The notes under the pieces are model-generated. The model had not been told where the DNA came from. It saw nothing but the letters and a program-made list of their open reading frames with translations, and made no database searches. Positions 14,019 to 21,226 of a stretch of DNA of 43,568 nt are shown piece by piece. A program made the translations under genes and the position numbers. Each line of letters opens with the position of its first letter. Position 1 is the first letter of the stretch. The stretch is from the NCBI GenBank assembly GCA_934717675.1, contig CAKUYZ010000009.1:1-43568 (forward strand), written 5' to 3'. This DNA is from an uncultured Bacteroidales bacterium. Lineage in GTDB: Bacteria > Bacteroidota > Bacteroidia > Bacteroidales > Marinilabiliaceae.

Positions 14019-15050
14019 ATGCCATTACCATTTATCATAGGTGCGATTGCAGCGGCGGCCGGCGCCGTCGGTGTAGGCAAGTCCATCAAGGCCGCATGTG
14101 ATCTCAGCGACGCAAGCGACACAGCGAAGAGGGCGAAAAACCGCGATGAGCGGAATACGAGATTGACGGAAGATAAAATCAGCAAGACTCGTGAATTGCT
14201 GGATATCTTGGGGCGCAAAGAGGCCGAGACAGTCGCAGGCTTCAAGCGTTTCCAAGATATTTTTGAGAGGATAAGGAATCGCCCCACATTTTCTAGGGTT
14301 CAGTTGGGTAACGTAATAATTCCATCATTCGACCCCAAGGTCTGTTTTAACGACTCTGTGACTGTAGCTACACTTCTCGGTGCTGCGGGTGGTTTGGCGG
14401 CAGGCACTGGCGTGGGCTTTGCCGCGGCGGGTGCCACCTCGGCTGCAGTTATGGCTCTCGGTACCGCGTCTACTGGCACCGCCATCGCGTCTTTGAGCGG
14501 GGCTGCGGCCACCAACGCCACTCTGGCGGCTCTTGGCGGCGGCAGTCTGGCCGCTGGCGGTGGCGGCATGGCGCTGGGTTCTGCCGTTCTTGGCGGCGCT
14601 ACTCTCGGCGTGGGGCTTCTTGTTGGTGGCCTTATTTTTGGAGGGGCTGCGTCTAAACAGCTAGAGAGAGCACAGGAGGCAATGGAGCAAGTGCGGGAGA
14701 ACGAGGAAAAGGGTAGGCAGATACGCGAATTTTTGGAGTCAGTTATAAAAGCCGCTGATAGCCATCTGCAATTAGTCCGAGATTTGGATTGGAATTATGC
14801 CTTGCAGATGAAGAAGTTCAGCAAAGTCTATGAAGATGCCTATGAGCGCGGCCGGCAGCCCGATGGCTCGGTGGACTATTTCTCCCTCTCAGAAGACGAG
14901 AAGATGGTTGTTGAGAACACCGTGCTGCTTGTCAATGTTTTGCACAAGCTCTGCACCGTGAAGCTTCTCAACGAAGATATGTCTGTCAACACCCGCGAGG
15001 TCAATGAGGTGCAAGCCATGGCCGCGGAATGGCTCAACAAGAGGGCGTAG
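14019..15050 (+). CDS. Glycine/alanine-rich membrane-inserting protein (third gene of the operon)
   Basis: This 343-residue protein has a short hydrophobic N-terminus (LPFIIGAIAAAAGAVGVG), then a charged helical part (residues 25-90). A long Gly/Ala/Ser/Thr-rich hydrophobic segment spans about 115-210 (for example GTASTGTAIASLSGAAATN and LGGGSLAAGGGGMALGS). A coiled-coil-like region follows (211-265, QLERAQEAMEQVRENEEKG) and an alpha-helical C-terminus. The Gly-rich block looks like packed glycine-zipper helices able to insert into membranes, as in pore-forming or membrane-perturbing proteins. I know of no assigned function. The parts outside the Gly-rich block use more A/T than neighbouring genes, which may point to transfer. 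It is the last gene of the three-gene operon. Confidence 0.72.
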   Translation: MPLPFIIGAIAAAAGAVGVGKSIKAACDLSDASDTAKRAKNRDERNTRLTEDKISKTRELLDILGRKEAETVAGFKRFQDIFERIRNRPTFSRVQLGNVIIPSFDPKVCFNDSVTVATLLGAAGGLAAGTGVGFAAAGATSAAVMALGTASTGTAIASLSGAAATNATLAALGGGSLAAGGGGMALGSAVLGGATLGVGLLVGGLIFGGAASKQLERAQEAMEQVRENEEKGRQIREFLESVIKAADSHLQLVRDLDWNYALQMKKFSKVYEDAYERGRQPDGSVDYFSLSEDEKMVVENTVLLVNVLHKLCTVKLLNEDMSVNTREVNEVQAMAAEWLNKRA

Positions 15051-15097
15051 GCCAAGTGCCGCAACGTGAAATGCGCGACAAAAACGGGGCAAATCGC

Positions 15098-15125
15098 TTG
15101 TTTTTCCGGGGGGGGCGTAATTTTG
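15098..15125 (+). promoter_or_regulatory. Candidate promoter of the secreted protein gene at 15158
   Basis: TTG (15098-15100) and TAATTTTG (15118-15125), a perfect -7 match, are 17 bases apart, two short of ideal. The ATG lies 32 bases downstream. Confidence 0.5.
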
Positions 15126-15157
15126 TGGCCGAATGTAAAACGCTAAACAATCAGGCC

Positions 15158-15784
15158 ATGAAAAAACTTATGCTATTTCTCCTCTCCCTCCTGCCGTGCG
15201 CCCTTGTCGCGGCGCAGATGCCCATTGAGGTGACGCTGCGCAGCGGCGAGGTGGTGAAAGGCACGTCCAACGGGGGCTTTCTCTTCGATCATTTTCACGA
15301 GCTCCGCGTCAAAGACGAGGAGAGCGGCAAGAAGCAGGACTTCACGTCGGAGGAGCTGACGAGCGTCAGGCTCTATGACGAGGAGTCGGGTGAGTGGATC
15401 ACGGCGGTGCCGCTCAAGGCGCAGAGGTCCATGCCATCCCTCCTGTTCAGAAACCCTAAACCATACAGGAATCCCGTCTTCATGATTCCGCTCTATGAGG
15501 GCAAGAACGTCTCGGCATATAAGCACCTCATCTCCACAATGACCGTTACCATGCAATACCAGATCCATGGCGGCAGCTTCATGCTATATTTCTTGGTGAA
15601 GGGCGAGGACGTGTGCCGCGCCTACGCGCTCAATAACTCCGTGGGGGCGAAGGCGGTGCTGAAGCTCGTCTTTAAGGACTTCCCCCAGATGGCCGAGGAG
15701 ATTGAGAACATGGACTCTGACAAGTTCTACGAAGACCCCCTGGACATCATCAAGAGGTTTGACGAGGTTTTGAGCGGCAAATAG
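15158..15784 (+). CDS. Small secreted protein of unknown function
   Basis: This 208-residue protein has a clear signal peptide, MKKLMLFLLSLLPCALVAAQ, which fixes the start at 15158; the in-frame codons before it would bury the signal. The mature part is soluble and charged: EVTLRSGEVVKGTSNGGFLF resembles a small beta-barrel strand pair, and the C-terminus (DPLDIIKRFDEVL) is helical. No enzyme motif is seen. It probably acts in the periplasm or outside. It has its own promoter-like box and a terminator, so it need not belong to the operon upstream. Confidence 0.7.
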   Translation: MKKLMLFLLSLLPCALVAAQMPIEVTLRSGEVVKGTSNGGFLFDHFHELRVKDEESGKKQDFTSEELTSVRLYDEESGEWITAVPLKAQRSMPSLLFRNPKPYRNPVFMIPLYEGKNVSAYKHLISTMTVTMQYQIHGGSFMLYFLVKGEDVCRAYALNNSVGAKAVLKLVFKDFPQMAEEIENMDSDKFYEDPLDIIKRFDEVLSGK

Positions 15785-15807
15785 TCCCGCAGGCTAGGAC
15801 GTAATAT

Positions 15808-15866
15808 ACGGCCGGCAGTCCCAGACGCCTCATAGCGTGGGCTGCCGGCCGTGTTTTGTTTTTTTT
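15808..15866 (+). terminator. Terminator of the 15158-15784 gene
   Basis: Arms ACGGCCGGCAG (15808-15818) and CTGCCGGCCGT (15842-15852), extended by CCC/GGG near the loop, are followed by GTTTTGTTTTTTTT. Confidence 0.85.
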
Positions 15867-15931
15867 GAAAAGTGCGCCTTTAAGCCACTTATGCGGTCGC
15901 TATCAGCATCCCGCCTCGGGGCGGCGATAAT

Positions 15932-15967
15932 AAAAAAGCTGCGCCAGTGTCTTCATGACGCCGGCGC
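15932..15967 (-). terminator. Terminator of pyrH
   Basis: On the minus strand an 11-bp stem (15957-15967 with 15941-15951, two mismatches/wobbles) is followed by AGC and six T, 23 bases past the pyrH stop. Confidence 0.75.
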
Positions 15968-15989
15968 GGCCTTTTATATTATCGGCCTG

Positions 15990-16700
15990 CTAATTGTGCA
16001 CCAGTGTGCCCACGGTCGTGTCTCCGGCCAACACTTTGGCCAAATTGCCGAACACGTCCATGTTGAAGACAATGATGGGCATCTTGTTCTCTTTGCACAT
16101 GGCCGTGGCCGTCAGATCCATTACCTTCAGGCCGCGGTTGTACACCTCGTCATACGAGATCTCCCCAAAGCGCGTGGCCGTCTTGTCTTTCTCGGGGTCG
16201 GCGGTGTACACGCCGTCCACGCGCGTGCCTTTGAGCATCACCTCGGCCTCCATCTCAATGGCGCGGAGAGAAGATCCCGTGTCGGTTGTGAAGTAGGGGT
16301 TGCCCGTGCCGCAGGCCATAATGACCACCTCGCCCTCGTCCAGCAGCTCCATGGCGCGGGGCTTGCTATATGGCTCGCCAATGGGCTGCATGCCTATGGC
16401 CGTCAAGACGCGCGCCTTGACGCCCTGCTGGGCTATGGCCTGCTGAAGGGCCAGGGAGTTGATGGTGGTGGCTAGCATGCCCATCTGGTCGCCCTTGTAG
16501 CGGTCGAAGCCCTTGGCCGCGCCCTGCAACCCTCGGAAGATGTTGCCGCCGCCAATGACTATGCCCACTTTCACGCCCTCGCGCGCCACCATGGCAATCT
16601 GCTGGGCATATTCCGTCAGGCGGTCCACGTCAATGCCGTAGCCTTGGCGGCCCATGAGCGACTCGCCGCTCAACTTCAGGAGAACTCTGTTGTATTTCAT
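15990..16700 (-). CDS. pyrH: UMP kinase
   Basis: The 236-residue product phosphorylates UMP to UDP with ATP in pyrimidine nucleotide synthesis (cytosolic hexamer, amino-acid-kinase fold). Motifs are YNRVLLKLSGESLMG at the N-terminus, IVIGGGNIFRG (phosphate-binding Gly loop), DQMGMLATTINSLALQ, CGTGNPYFTTDT and TRVDGVYTADPEKD. The start at 16700 gives the usual MKYNRVLLKLSGE opening; the open frame continues upstream without family character. A TATATTTG box (16780-16773) on the same strand is a perfect -7 match. It is transcribed alone. Confidence 0.96.
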   Translation of the reverse strand: MKYNRVLLKLSGESLMGRQGYGIDVDRLTEYAQQIAMVAREGVKVGIVIGGGNIFRGLQGAAKGFDRYKGDQMGMLATTINSLALQQAIAQQGVKARVLTAIGMQPIGEPYSKPRAMELLDEGEVVIMACGTGNPYFTTDTGSSLRAIEMEAEVMLKGTRVDGVYTADPEKDKTATRFGEISYDEVYNRGLKVMDLTATAMCKENKMPIIVFNMDVFGNLAKVLAGDTTVGTLVHN

Positions 16701-16772
16701 CTTGTTACTCTGTTTCTTGGTTGGTCTGTTCTGTGTCTTGCCTTGACGCGGCGCGAGCCGCCCAAGCCGCGG

Positions 16773-16801
16773 CAAATATAGCGCGGAAACTCATATCTTC
16801 G
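16773..16801. promoter_or_regulatory. Divergent -7 boxes between pyrH and MATE transporter genes
   Basis: TATATTTG reads leftward (16780-16773) for pyrH, and TATCTTCG reads rightward (16794-16801) for the MATE gene, 29 bases before its ATG. The -33 positions are weak in both. Confidence 0.45.
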
Positions 16802-16829
16802 CGCCGTCGGTCGCTCTTATCTCGTATTG

Positions 16830-18224
16830 ATGGACAGTAAGGTTTCTCACATCTTCAGCTCTGCCGACCTCTGGCGGCTCATCTGGCCTCTGCTTGTGGA
16901 GCAGTTGCTCCAGATCACGGTGGGCATGGCGGACATTGTCATGGTCTCGTCACTCGGCGAGGATGCCGTGAGCGGAGTCTCGCTGGTGGATCAGATAAAC
17001 ATCCTTTTGGCGCAGCTCTTCGCGGCGTTGGCGGCTGGCGGGGCCGTGGTCTGCTCGCAGTTCATCGGGGCGCGGAATGCCGGCAAGGCCTCGGTCTCGG
17101 CCCGTCAGTTGCTCTATGTGAGCGTGGGGCTCAGCCTCTTGCTGATGGTCGCGGGGCTGGTCAGCCGCGGCCCGCTTCTCTCGGCCGTCTTTGGGGCCGT
17201 CACGCCTCAGGTCATGGATCAGAGCCAGCGATATTTTCTTGTCACGCTCTTCGCCCTGCCCGGCATTGCGGTCTATAACGCCGCCGCCGCTCTCTTCCGT
17301 GCGCAGGGAGACTCTGGCGTGAGCATGCGCGTGGCCTTGGTGGCCAATGCCGTCAATGTGGCCGGCAACGCCTTGCTGCTCTTTGGCCTGGGGTGGGGCG
17401 TGGAAGGCGTGGCCGTGCCCACGGTGGTGTCGCGCACGCTGGGCGCCGCCATTCTCATGCGCAGGCTGCGCCAGGCCAGCGCCAGGCCGGGCTCCATGGT
17501 AGACGCCCGCGGCTTGCGCTATTTCTCTTTTGATTGGCCCATTGTCAAGAAAATTTTGGCCGTGGGTGTGCCCAGTGGTGTGGAGAACTCCATGTTCCAG
17601 GTTGGCAAGATAATAGTGCTCTCGCTCATTGCCGGCTATGGCACCGTGGCCGTGGCCGCCAACGCCGTCACCAACACCATAGCCTCTTTTGAGGTTTTGC
17701 CGGGCGCGTCGGTGGGCTTGGCCATGCTCACCGTGGTGGGCCGTTGCGTGGGTGCCGGCAGGCCTGATGAGGCCGCGCGATACGTCCGCCGCCTCATGTT
17801 TGTGGCCTATGCCGGTGTGTGGATTGTCAACGTCCCGCTTCTCTTCTTTGCGCGAGACATCATATCTGTCTACGGCCTTTCGCAACAGGTGAGTGACTTG
17901 GCTTGGGTCATGGTCTTGACCCATGGCATCGGCGGCATGCTCATCTGGCCCCTCTCCTTCACGCTGCCCAACGCCCTCCGCGCCTCGGGGCAGGCGGCGT
18001 TCACCATGGTCACGTCCATCGTTACCATGTGGGTAGTGCGCGTCGGGCTGAGCTACGTCTTCGCGGCCACGGGCACGCTTGGGCTTATCGACTTCATGGG
18101 TTGGCCGCCCGAATATGGGGCCGAGGGCACGTGGCTGGCCATGGTGACGGACTGGGTGGTGCGCTCCGCCCTCTTCGTGTGGTGTTTCCGCTCCGGGCGG
18201 TGGAAATCCTATTCCGCAGGGTAG
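16830..18224 (+). CDS. MATE-family multidrug/sodium efflux transporter (first of two)
   Basis: This 464-residue protein has about twelve membrane spans in the two-times-six MATE arrangement. The first span (LWRLIWPLLVEQLLQITVGMADIVMVSSLGEDAVSGVSL) carries the family signature of a Pro-Leu helix followed by a D-x-x-M-V/V-S motif. The second half repeats it with KKILAVGVPSGVENSMFQVGKI. MATE proteins export drugs, toxins or metabolites against Na+ or H+. An ATG at 16830 is preferred to the TTG one codon earlier. The last 16 bases overlap the 3' end of the convergent folK gene. Confidence 0.92.
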   Translation: MDSKVSHIFSSADLWRLIWPLLVEQLLQITVGMADIVMVSSLGEDAVSGVSLVDQINILLAQLFAALAAGGAVVCSQFIGARNAGKASVSARQLLYVSVGLSLLLMVAGLVSRGPLLSAVFGAVTPQVMDQSQRYFLVTLFALPGIAVYNAAAALFRAQGDSGVSMRVALVANAVNVAGNALLLFGLGWGVEGVAVPTVVSRTLGAAILMRRLRQASARPGSMVDARGLRYFSFDWPIVKKILAVGVPSGVENSMFQVGKIIVLSLIAGYGTVAVAANAVTNTIASFEVLPGASVGLAMLTVVGRCVGAGRPDEAARYVRRLMFVAYAGVWIVNVPLLFFARDIISVYGLSQQVSDLAWVMVLTHGIGGMLIWPLSFTLPNALRASGQAAFTMVTSIVTMWVVRVGLSYVFAATGTLGLIDFMGWPPEYGAEGTWLAMVTDWVVRSALFVWCFRSGRWKSYSAG

Positions 18225-18721
18225 CCTTGTGAGCGAAGTGGGCCGGTGCGTCTCACCCAACCCACGTCTTCGCACTCTTGAAGCAGTTGAGAGACTGTCT
18301 TTCGCAGGGTGGGATGCACGGCGTCTGGGGCAATCTGCGCCAACGGCGCTAGAGTGAAGCGGCGCAGATGCATCCGCGGGTGGGGAATGGTCAGGGTGTC
18401 TGTCTCCACCACGTTTTGTCCCCACAGCAAGATGTCCAGGTCAATGGGGCGATCCTCATATCCGGCCTTTGTCTTGCCCCGCCGGCCCAGCTCGCGCTCC
18501 AAGTCTTTTAAGAATGTCAGCAGGTCGGATGCCCTTATGTCCGACTCCAAGCGCGCCACCGCGTTGTGAAACGGCAGGGCGGACGCGTAGCCCCACGCCT
18601 CGCTCTCCACAATGTCAGACACCGCCGTCACCCTGCCCACCTCGTTCAGCCTTGCCAGGGCGCGCGCCATGGTCTGGTCCACGTCGCCCTCGTTGCCGCC
18701 GAGGAGTATGTAATACGCCAT
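18209..18721 (-). CDS. folK: 2-amino-4-hydroxy-6-hydroxymethyldihydropteridine pyrophosphokinase (HPPK)
   Basis: The 170-residue enzyme transfers pyrophosphate from ATP to 6-hydroxymethyl-7,8-dihydropterin in folate synthesis. Motifs: YYILLGGNEGD at the N-terminus, VSDIVESEAWGY, PFHNAVARL, LERELGRR, the signature DRPIDLDILLWG and PHPRMHLRRFTLAPLAQIAPD. It lies 12 bases downstream of the cytidylate-kinase-like gene on the same strand, so the two form an operon. Its 3' end overlaps the convergent MATE gene by 16 bases, leaving no room for a separate terminator. Confidence 0.95.
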   Translation of the reverse strand: MAYYILLGGNEGDVDQTMARALARLNEVGRVTAVSDIVESEAWGYASALPFHNAVARLESDIRASDLLTFLKDLERELGRRGKTKAGYEDRPIDLDILLWGQNVVETDTLTIPHPRMHLRRFTLAPLAQIAPDAVHPTLRKTVSQLLQECEDVGWVRRTGPLRSQGYPAE

Positions 18722-18733
18722 AGCCTCCCGCGC

Positions 18734-19342
18734 CTATTTGAGCTTGCCCGAGAGTTTGGCGTACTCTATTATCATGTCCGCCACCTGATCCATGGTCAGG
18801 TTTGTCGAGTCTATGCACAGGTGGTAGCTGTCCGCCTGTCCCCACGTCTTCTCGGTGTAGAAGTTATAGTAGTCGGCCCTAGCCTCCTCCATGTCGGCAA
18901 TCTTCTTGGCGGCCTCGGTCTCGCTCACGCTGTAATATTCAGATGCCCTCTTGACGCGGCTGTCCATGTCTGCCGAGATGAAGACGTCAATGCGCTCCGT
19001 CACGTCGCGGAGGATGTAGTCGGAGCATCGGCCCACGAAGACGGCGCCCTTGCCCGACGCGGCCGCTTGGCGGATGGCGTCGGATTGGAACTTGAAGAGA
19101 GACTGTGGCGAGAGGCAGTTCTCGGCCGGCAGGAGGTGGTCTGACATGAAGAAGCTCGTGAACCTGCCCCACAGTGAGTTGCGCTCATCGCTCTTCTCAA
19201 AAAACTCGTCCTTTATGCCGCTCTCCTTGGCCGCCATTTGGAGGATTTTGCGGTCGTAGAACTCCAGCCCCAGCCTCTGGGCTATTATCTTGCCCACCAG
19301 GCGACCTCCGCTGCCCACCTGGCGTCCGATGGTGAATATCAT
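18734..19342 (-). CDS. Cytidylate-kinase-like family protein
   Basis: This 202-residue P-loop-like protein belongs to the cytidylate-kinase-like family that is distinct from true Cmk (present here at 24096). It opens MIFTIGRQVGSGGRLVGKIIAQRLG, where GRQVGSGG-x-x-V replaces the standard GxxGxGKST Walker A, then FYDRKILQMAAKESG. AVFVGRCSDYILRD follows, and VKRASEYYSVSETEAAKKIADMEEAR carries the lid arginines. The substrate is not known for the family. It leads the operon with folK. A TATATTTG box (19379-19372, minus) stands 30 bases before its ATG. Confidence 0.88.
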   Translation of the reverse strand: MIFTIGRQVGSGGRLVGKIIAQRLGLEFYDRKILQMAAKESGIKDEFFEKSDERNSLWGRFTSFFMSDHLLPAENCLSPQSLFKFQSDAIRQAAASGKGAVFVGRCSDYILRDVTERIDVFISADMDSRVKRASEYYSVSETEAAKKIADMEEARADYYNFYTEKTWGQADSYHLCIDSTNLTMDQVADMIIEYAKLSGKLK

Positions 19343-19371
19343 GTCTATCTCGTTTTTTTATGGTTTGTTCG

Positions 19372-19379
19372 CAAATATA
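19372..19379 (-). promoter_or_regulatory. Candidate -7 element of the cytidylate-kinase-like/folK operon
   Basis: TATATTTG on the minus strand matches TAnnTTTG. Its -33 position would fall in the end of the upstream MATE gene and matches poorly. Confidence 0.4.
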
Positions 19380-19380
19380 A

Positions 19381-20757
19381 TTAATTCGTCGCCGCCGCGC
19401 CGCGCTTGAGCAGCCTCAACTGGTGGGCGGCCATAAACGCCGCGGCAACGAGAGACACCGTGTCAGCTATGGGCATTGAGACCCACACGCCGTCCGCCCC
19501 AAACCGAGGGGGCAAAAAGATGAGCAGCGGCACCAGGCACAGCAGCTGACGCGAGAGGCTGAGCAATATGGCCTTGCGGGCCTTCCCCAGGGCCATGAGG
19601 AAGCCCACGGTGACAATCTGGAAGCCCACGAGCGGGAACGTGGCGAACATGATGCGCAATGCGCGCCGAGTGATGCCGGCCAACGCGCCATCTGTCGTGA
19701 ACCAGCTCGTGATGAAGCCCGGGGTCAGCTCGCCGAGCAGGAAGCCGGCCGTCATGACCATCACACCGCCTGCGGCGGCATACTTGTATATCCTTATGGC
19801 GCGGCTCGTCTGGCCTGCCCCGTAGTTGAAGCCCGCTATGGGCTGCATGCCCTGGCAGATGCCCTGGCTCACCATGATGAAGATGAACGCCACGCGGTTG
19901 GCTATGCCATAGGCGCTTATGTAGTTGTCCCCCCCGCACTCCTGCAAGCTGTTGTTGATGAGCAGCACCACCATGCAGGCGCAGCAGTTGGTGAAGAACG
20001 GAGCGCTGCCAATGCCCACAATGGCGCGGGCCACGCGCGGACGCCAACGGAATATGCCGCGCTTGAAGCGGATGAATGACGACGGGCGGCTGAGGTGGCG
20101 CGCCACGACGCAAAAAGCCATGAACTGGGCCAGCAACGTGGCGAACGCCGCGCCGCGGATGCCCCAGCCAAGAGCCACGATGAAAACATAGTCAAACACC
20201 ACGTTCACGCCCACGGCCGTAAGCGTGGCCAGCATGGCCTTGCGCGGGTAGCCCGACGAGCGAACCACGTCGTTGAGGCCCAAATAGAGGTGGGTCAAGA
20301 CGTTGCCCAGGAGCAGCACCTCCATATATGACCGCGCGTAGGGGAGCGACATGGCCGACGCCCCGAAAAACGTCAGGATGGGGTCCAGAAAGGCTAGCGA
20401 GACAATGGCGAACAGAGTGCCAATCACCACGTTGAGCAGCACCACGTTGCCCAGCGTGTGCTCGGCGCCCTCAATGTCGCGCTGCCCAATCTTCATGGCA
20501 ATGAGCGCGCCCGCGCCCACGCCCACCATGGCGCCAAAGGCGCCTGAGAGGTTCATGAGCGGAAACGTCACCGTGAGGCCCGCCAGGCCTAGTGGACCCT
20601 CTTGCTGGCCAATGAAGACGCTGTCCACCATGTTGTAGAGCGATGTGGCCGTCATGGCCACGATGGCGGGCAGGGCATACTCCGTCAGCAGTTTGCCAAG
20701 GGGGGCTTTGCCCAGTCGCTCCTGGTTGGCTCCTAGTGTCGCGCCGTTATTCTCCAT
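19381..20757 (-). CDS. MATE-family efflux transporter (second of two)
   Basis: The 458-residue protein has about twelve membrane spans. The N-terminal half (LGKLLTEYALPAIVAMTATSLYNMVDSVFIGQQEGPLGLAGL) and the second half (IVGIGSAPFFTNCCACMVVLLINNSL, then QGMQPIAGFNYGAGQ) fit the DinF/NorM-type MATE fold. It is only distantly similar to the transporter at 16830. The likely start at 20757 lies 11 bases inside the end of the preceding gene, so translation is coupled; an ATG at 20778 is an alternative. It is the last gene of a minus-strand group NhaC - small Cys protein - MATE. Confidence 0.92.
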   Translation of the reverse strand: MENNGATLGANQERLGKAPLGKLLTEYALPAIVAMTATSLYNMVDSVFIGQQEGPLGLAGLTVTFPLMNLSGAFGAMVGVGAGALIAMKIGQRDIEGAEHTLGNVVLLNVVIGTLFAIVSLAFLDPILTFFGASAMSLPYARSYMEVLLLGNVLTHLYLGLNDVVRSSGYPRKAMLATLTAVGVNVVFDYVFIVALGWGIRGAAFATLLAQFMAFCVVARHLSRPSSFIRFKRGIFRWRPRVARAIVGIGSAPFFTNCCACMVVLLINNSLQECGGDNYISAYGIANRVAFIFIMVSQGICQGMQPIAGFNYGAGQTSRAIRIYKYAAAGGVMVMTAGFLLGELTPGFITSWFTTDGALAGITRRALRIMFATFPLVGFQIVTVGFLMALGKARKAILLSLSRQLLCLVPLLIFLPPRFGADGVWVSMPIADTVSLVAAAFMAAHQLRLLKRGAAATN

Positions 20758-21220
20758 CAGTCTTTGCCTCCTTGTCATGTCCGTTTGCCGAGGCTCTGCG
20801 CTCTGAGCGGAACTCGCTCACAATCATCAGGGCCTCGTCTCTTATCTCGGTGGGCGGCTCTATGCGCCTGAGTGTCAGGCTGCGCAGCCATCCGGCCACT
20901 TCGTGGGTCTGGAGTGTCAGCAGCACTTCGCGAAACTCGTCTATGGCGTCGTCGTCATAGTCGTCGGGTTGCGTGCCGCGGAAGCGGTCCAGCTCCTCGT
21001 CGTCATAATAAATTACTTTGTCAGACAGGGCCAGCAAGGTCTCGGCCTCGCACACCTCATGCGCGCCGCAGCACGTGATGGGCGGCACGTGGCTCGCCTC
21101 CTTCTCGCCTCCTTCGGCCTCCTGGGGTTCTCTTTCGGCCTCGCCTTGCCGCCTCATCCGTGTGAGGATGAAGATGAGGGCGGCCGTCAGCAGGCCCACG
21201 CCCACAAGCACATATTCCAT
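20747..21220 (-). CDS. Small membrane-anchored protein with CC-G-x-H-x-x-C motif, conserved in Bacteroidales, function unknown
   Basis: The 157-residue protein has one N-terminal membrane span (MEYVLVGVGLLTAALIFILT), a Glu-rich linker and then ITCCGAHEVCEAETLL, a small Cys/His cluster that could bind metal. An acidic stretch follows (IYYDDEELDRFRGTQPDDYDDDAIDEFREVL), then a helical end (HEVAGWLRSLTLRRIEPP). I recall similar proteins as a conserved unknown of Bacteroidales; no activity is known to me. The MATE gene starts within its last codons, and the NhaC-type gene ends 6 bases upstream of its start, so the three are one operon. Confidence 0.8.
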   Translation of the reverse strand: MEYVLVGVGLLTAALIFILTRMRRQGEAEREPQEAEGGEKEASHVPPITCCGAHEVCEAETLLALSDKVIYYDDEELDRFRGTQPDDYDDDAIDEFREVLLTLQTHEVAGWLRSLTLRRIEPPTEIRDEALMIVSEFRSERRASANGHDKEAKTDGE

Positions 21221-21226
21221 TTTCCC

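Noticed and set aside
16950..18425. 491-codon minus-strand frame opposite the MATE transporter
   Set aside because: Low-complexity His/Arg/Gly/Asp translation over a clear membrane transporter; it also runs into folK in another frame.
19381..20757. The two MATE genes as a recent duplication
   Set aside because: Their protein sequences are clearly different in all spans, so they are distant paralogues rather than a local copy.
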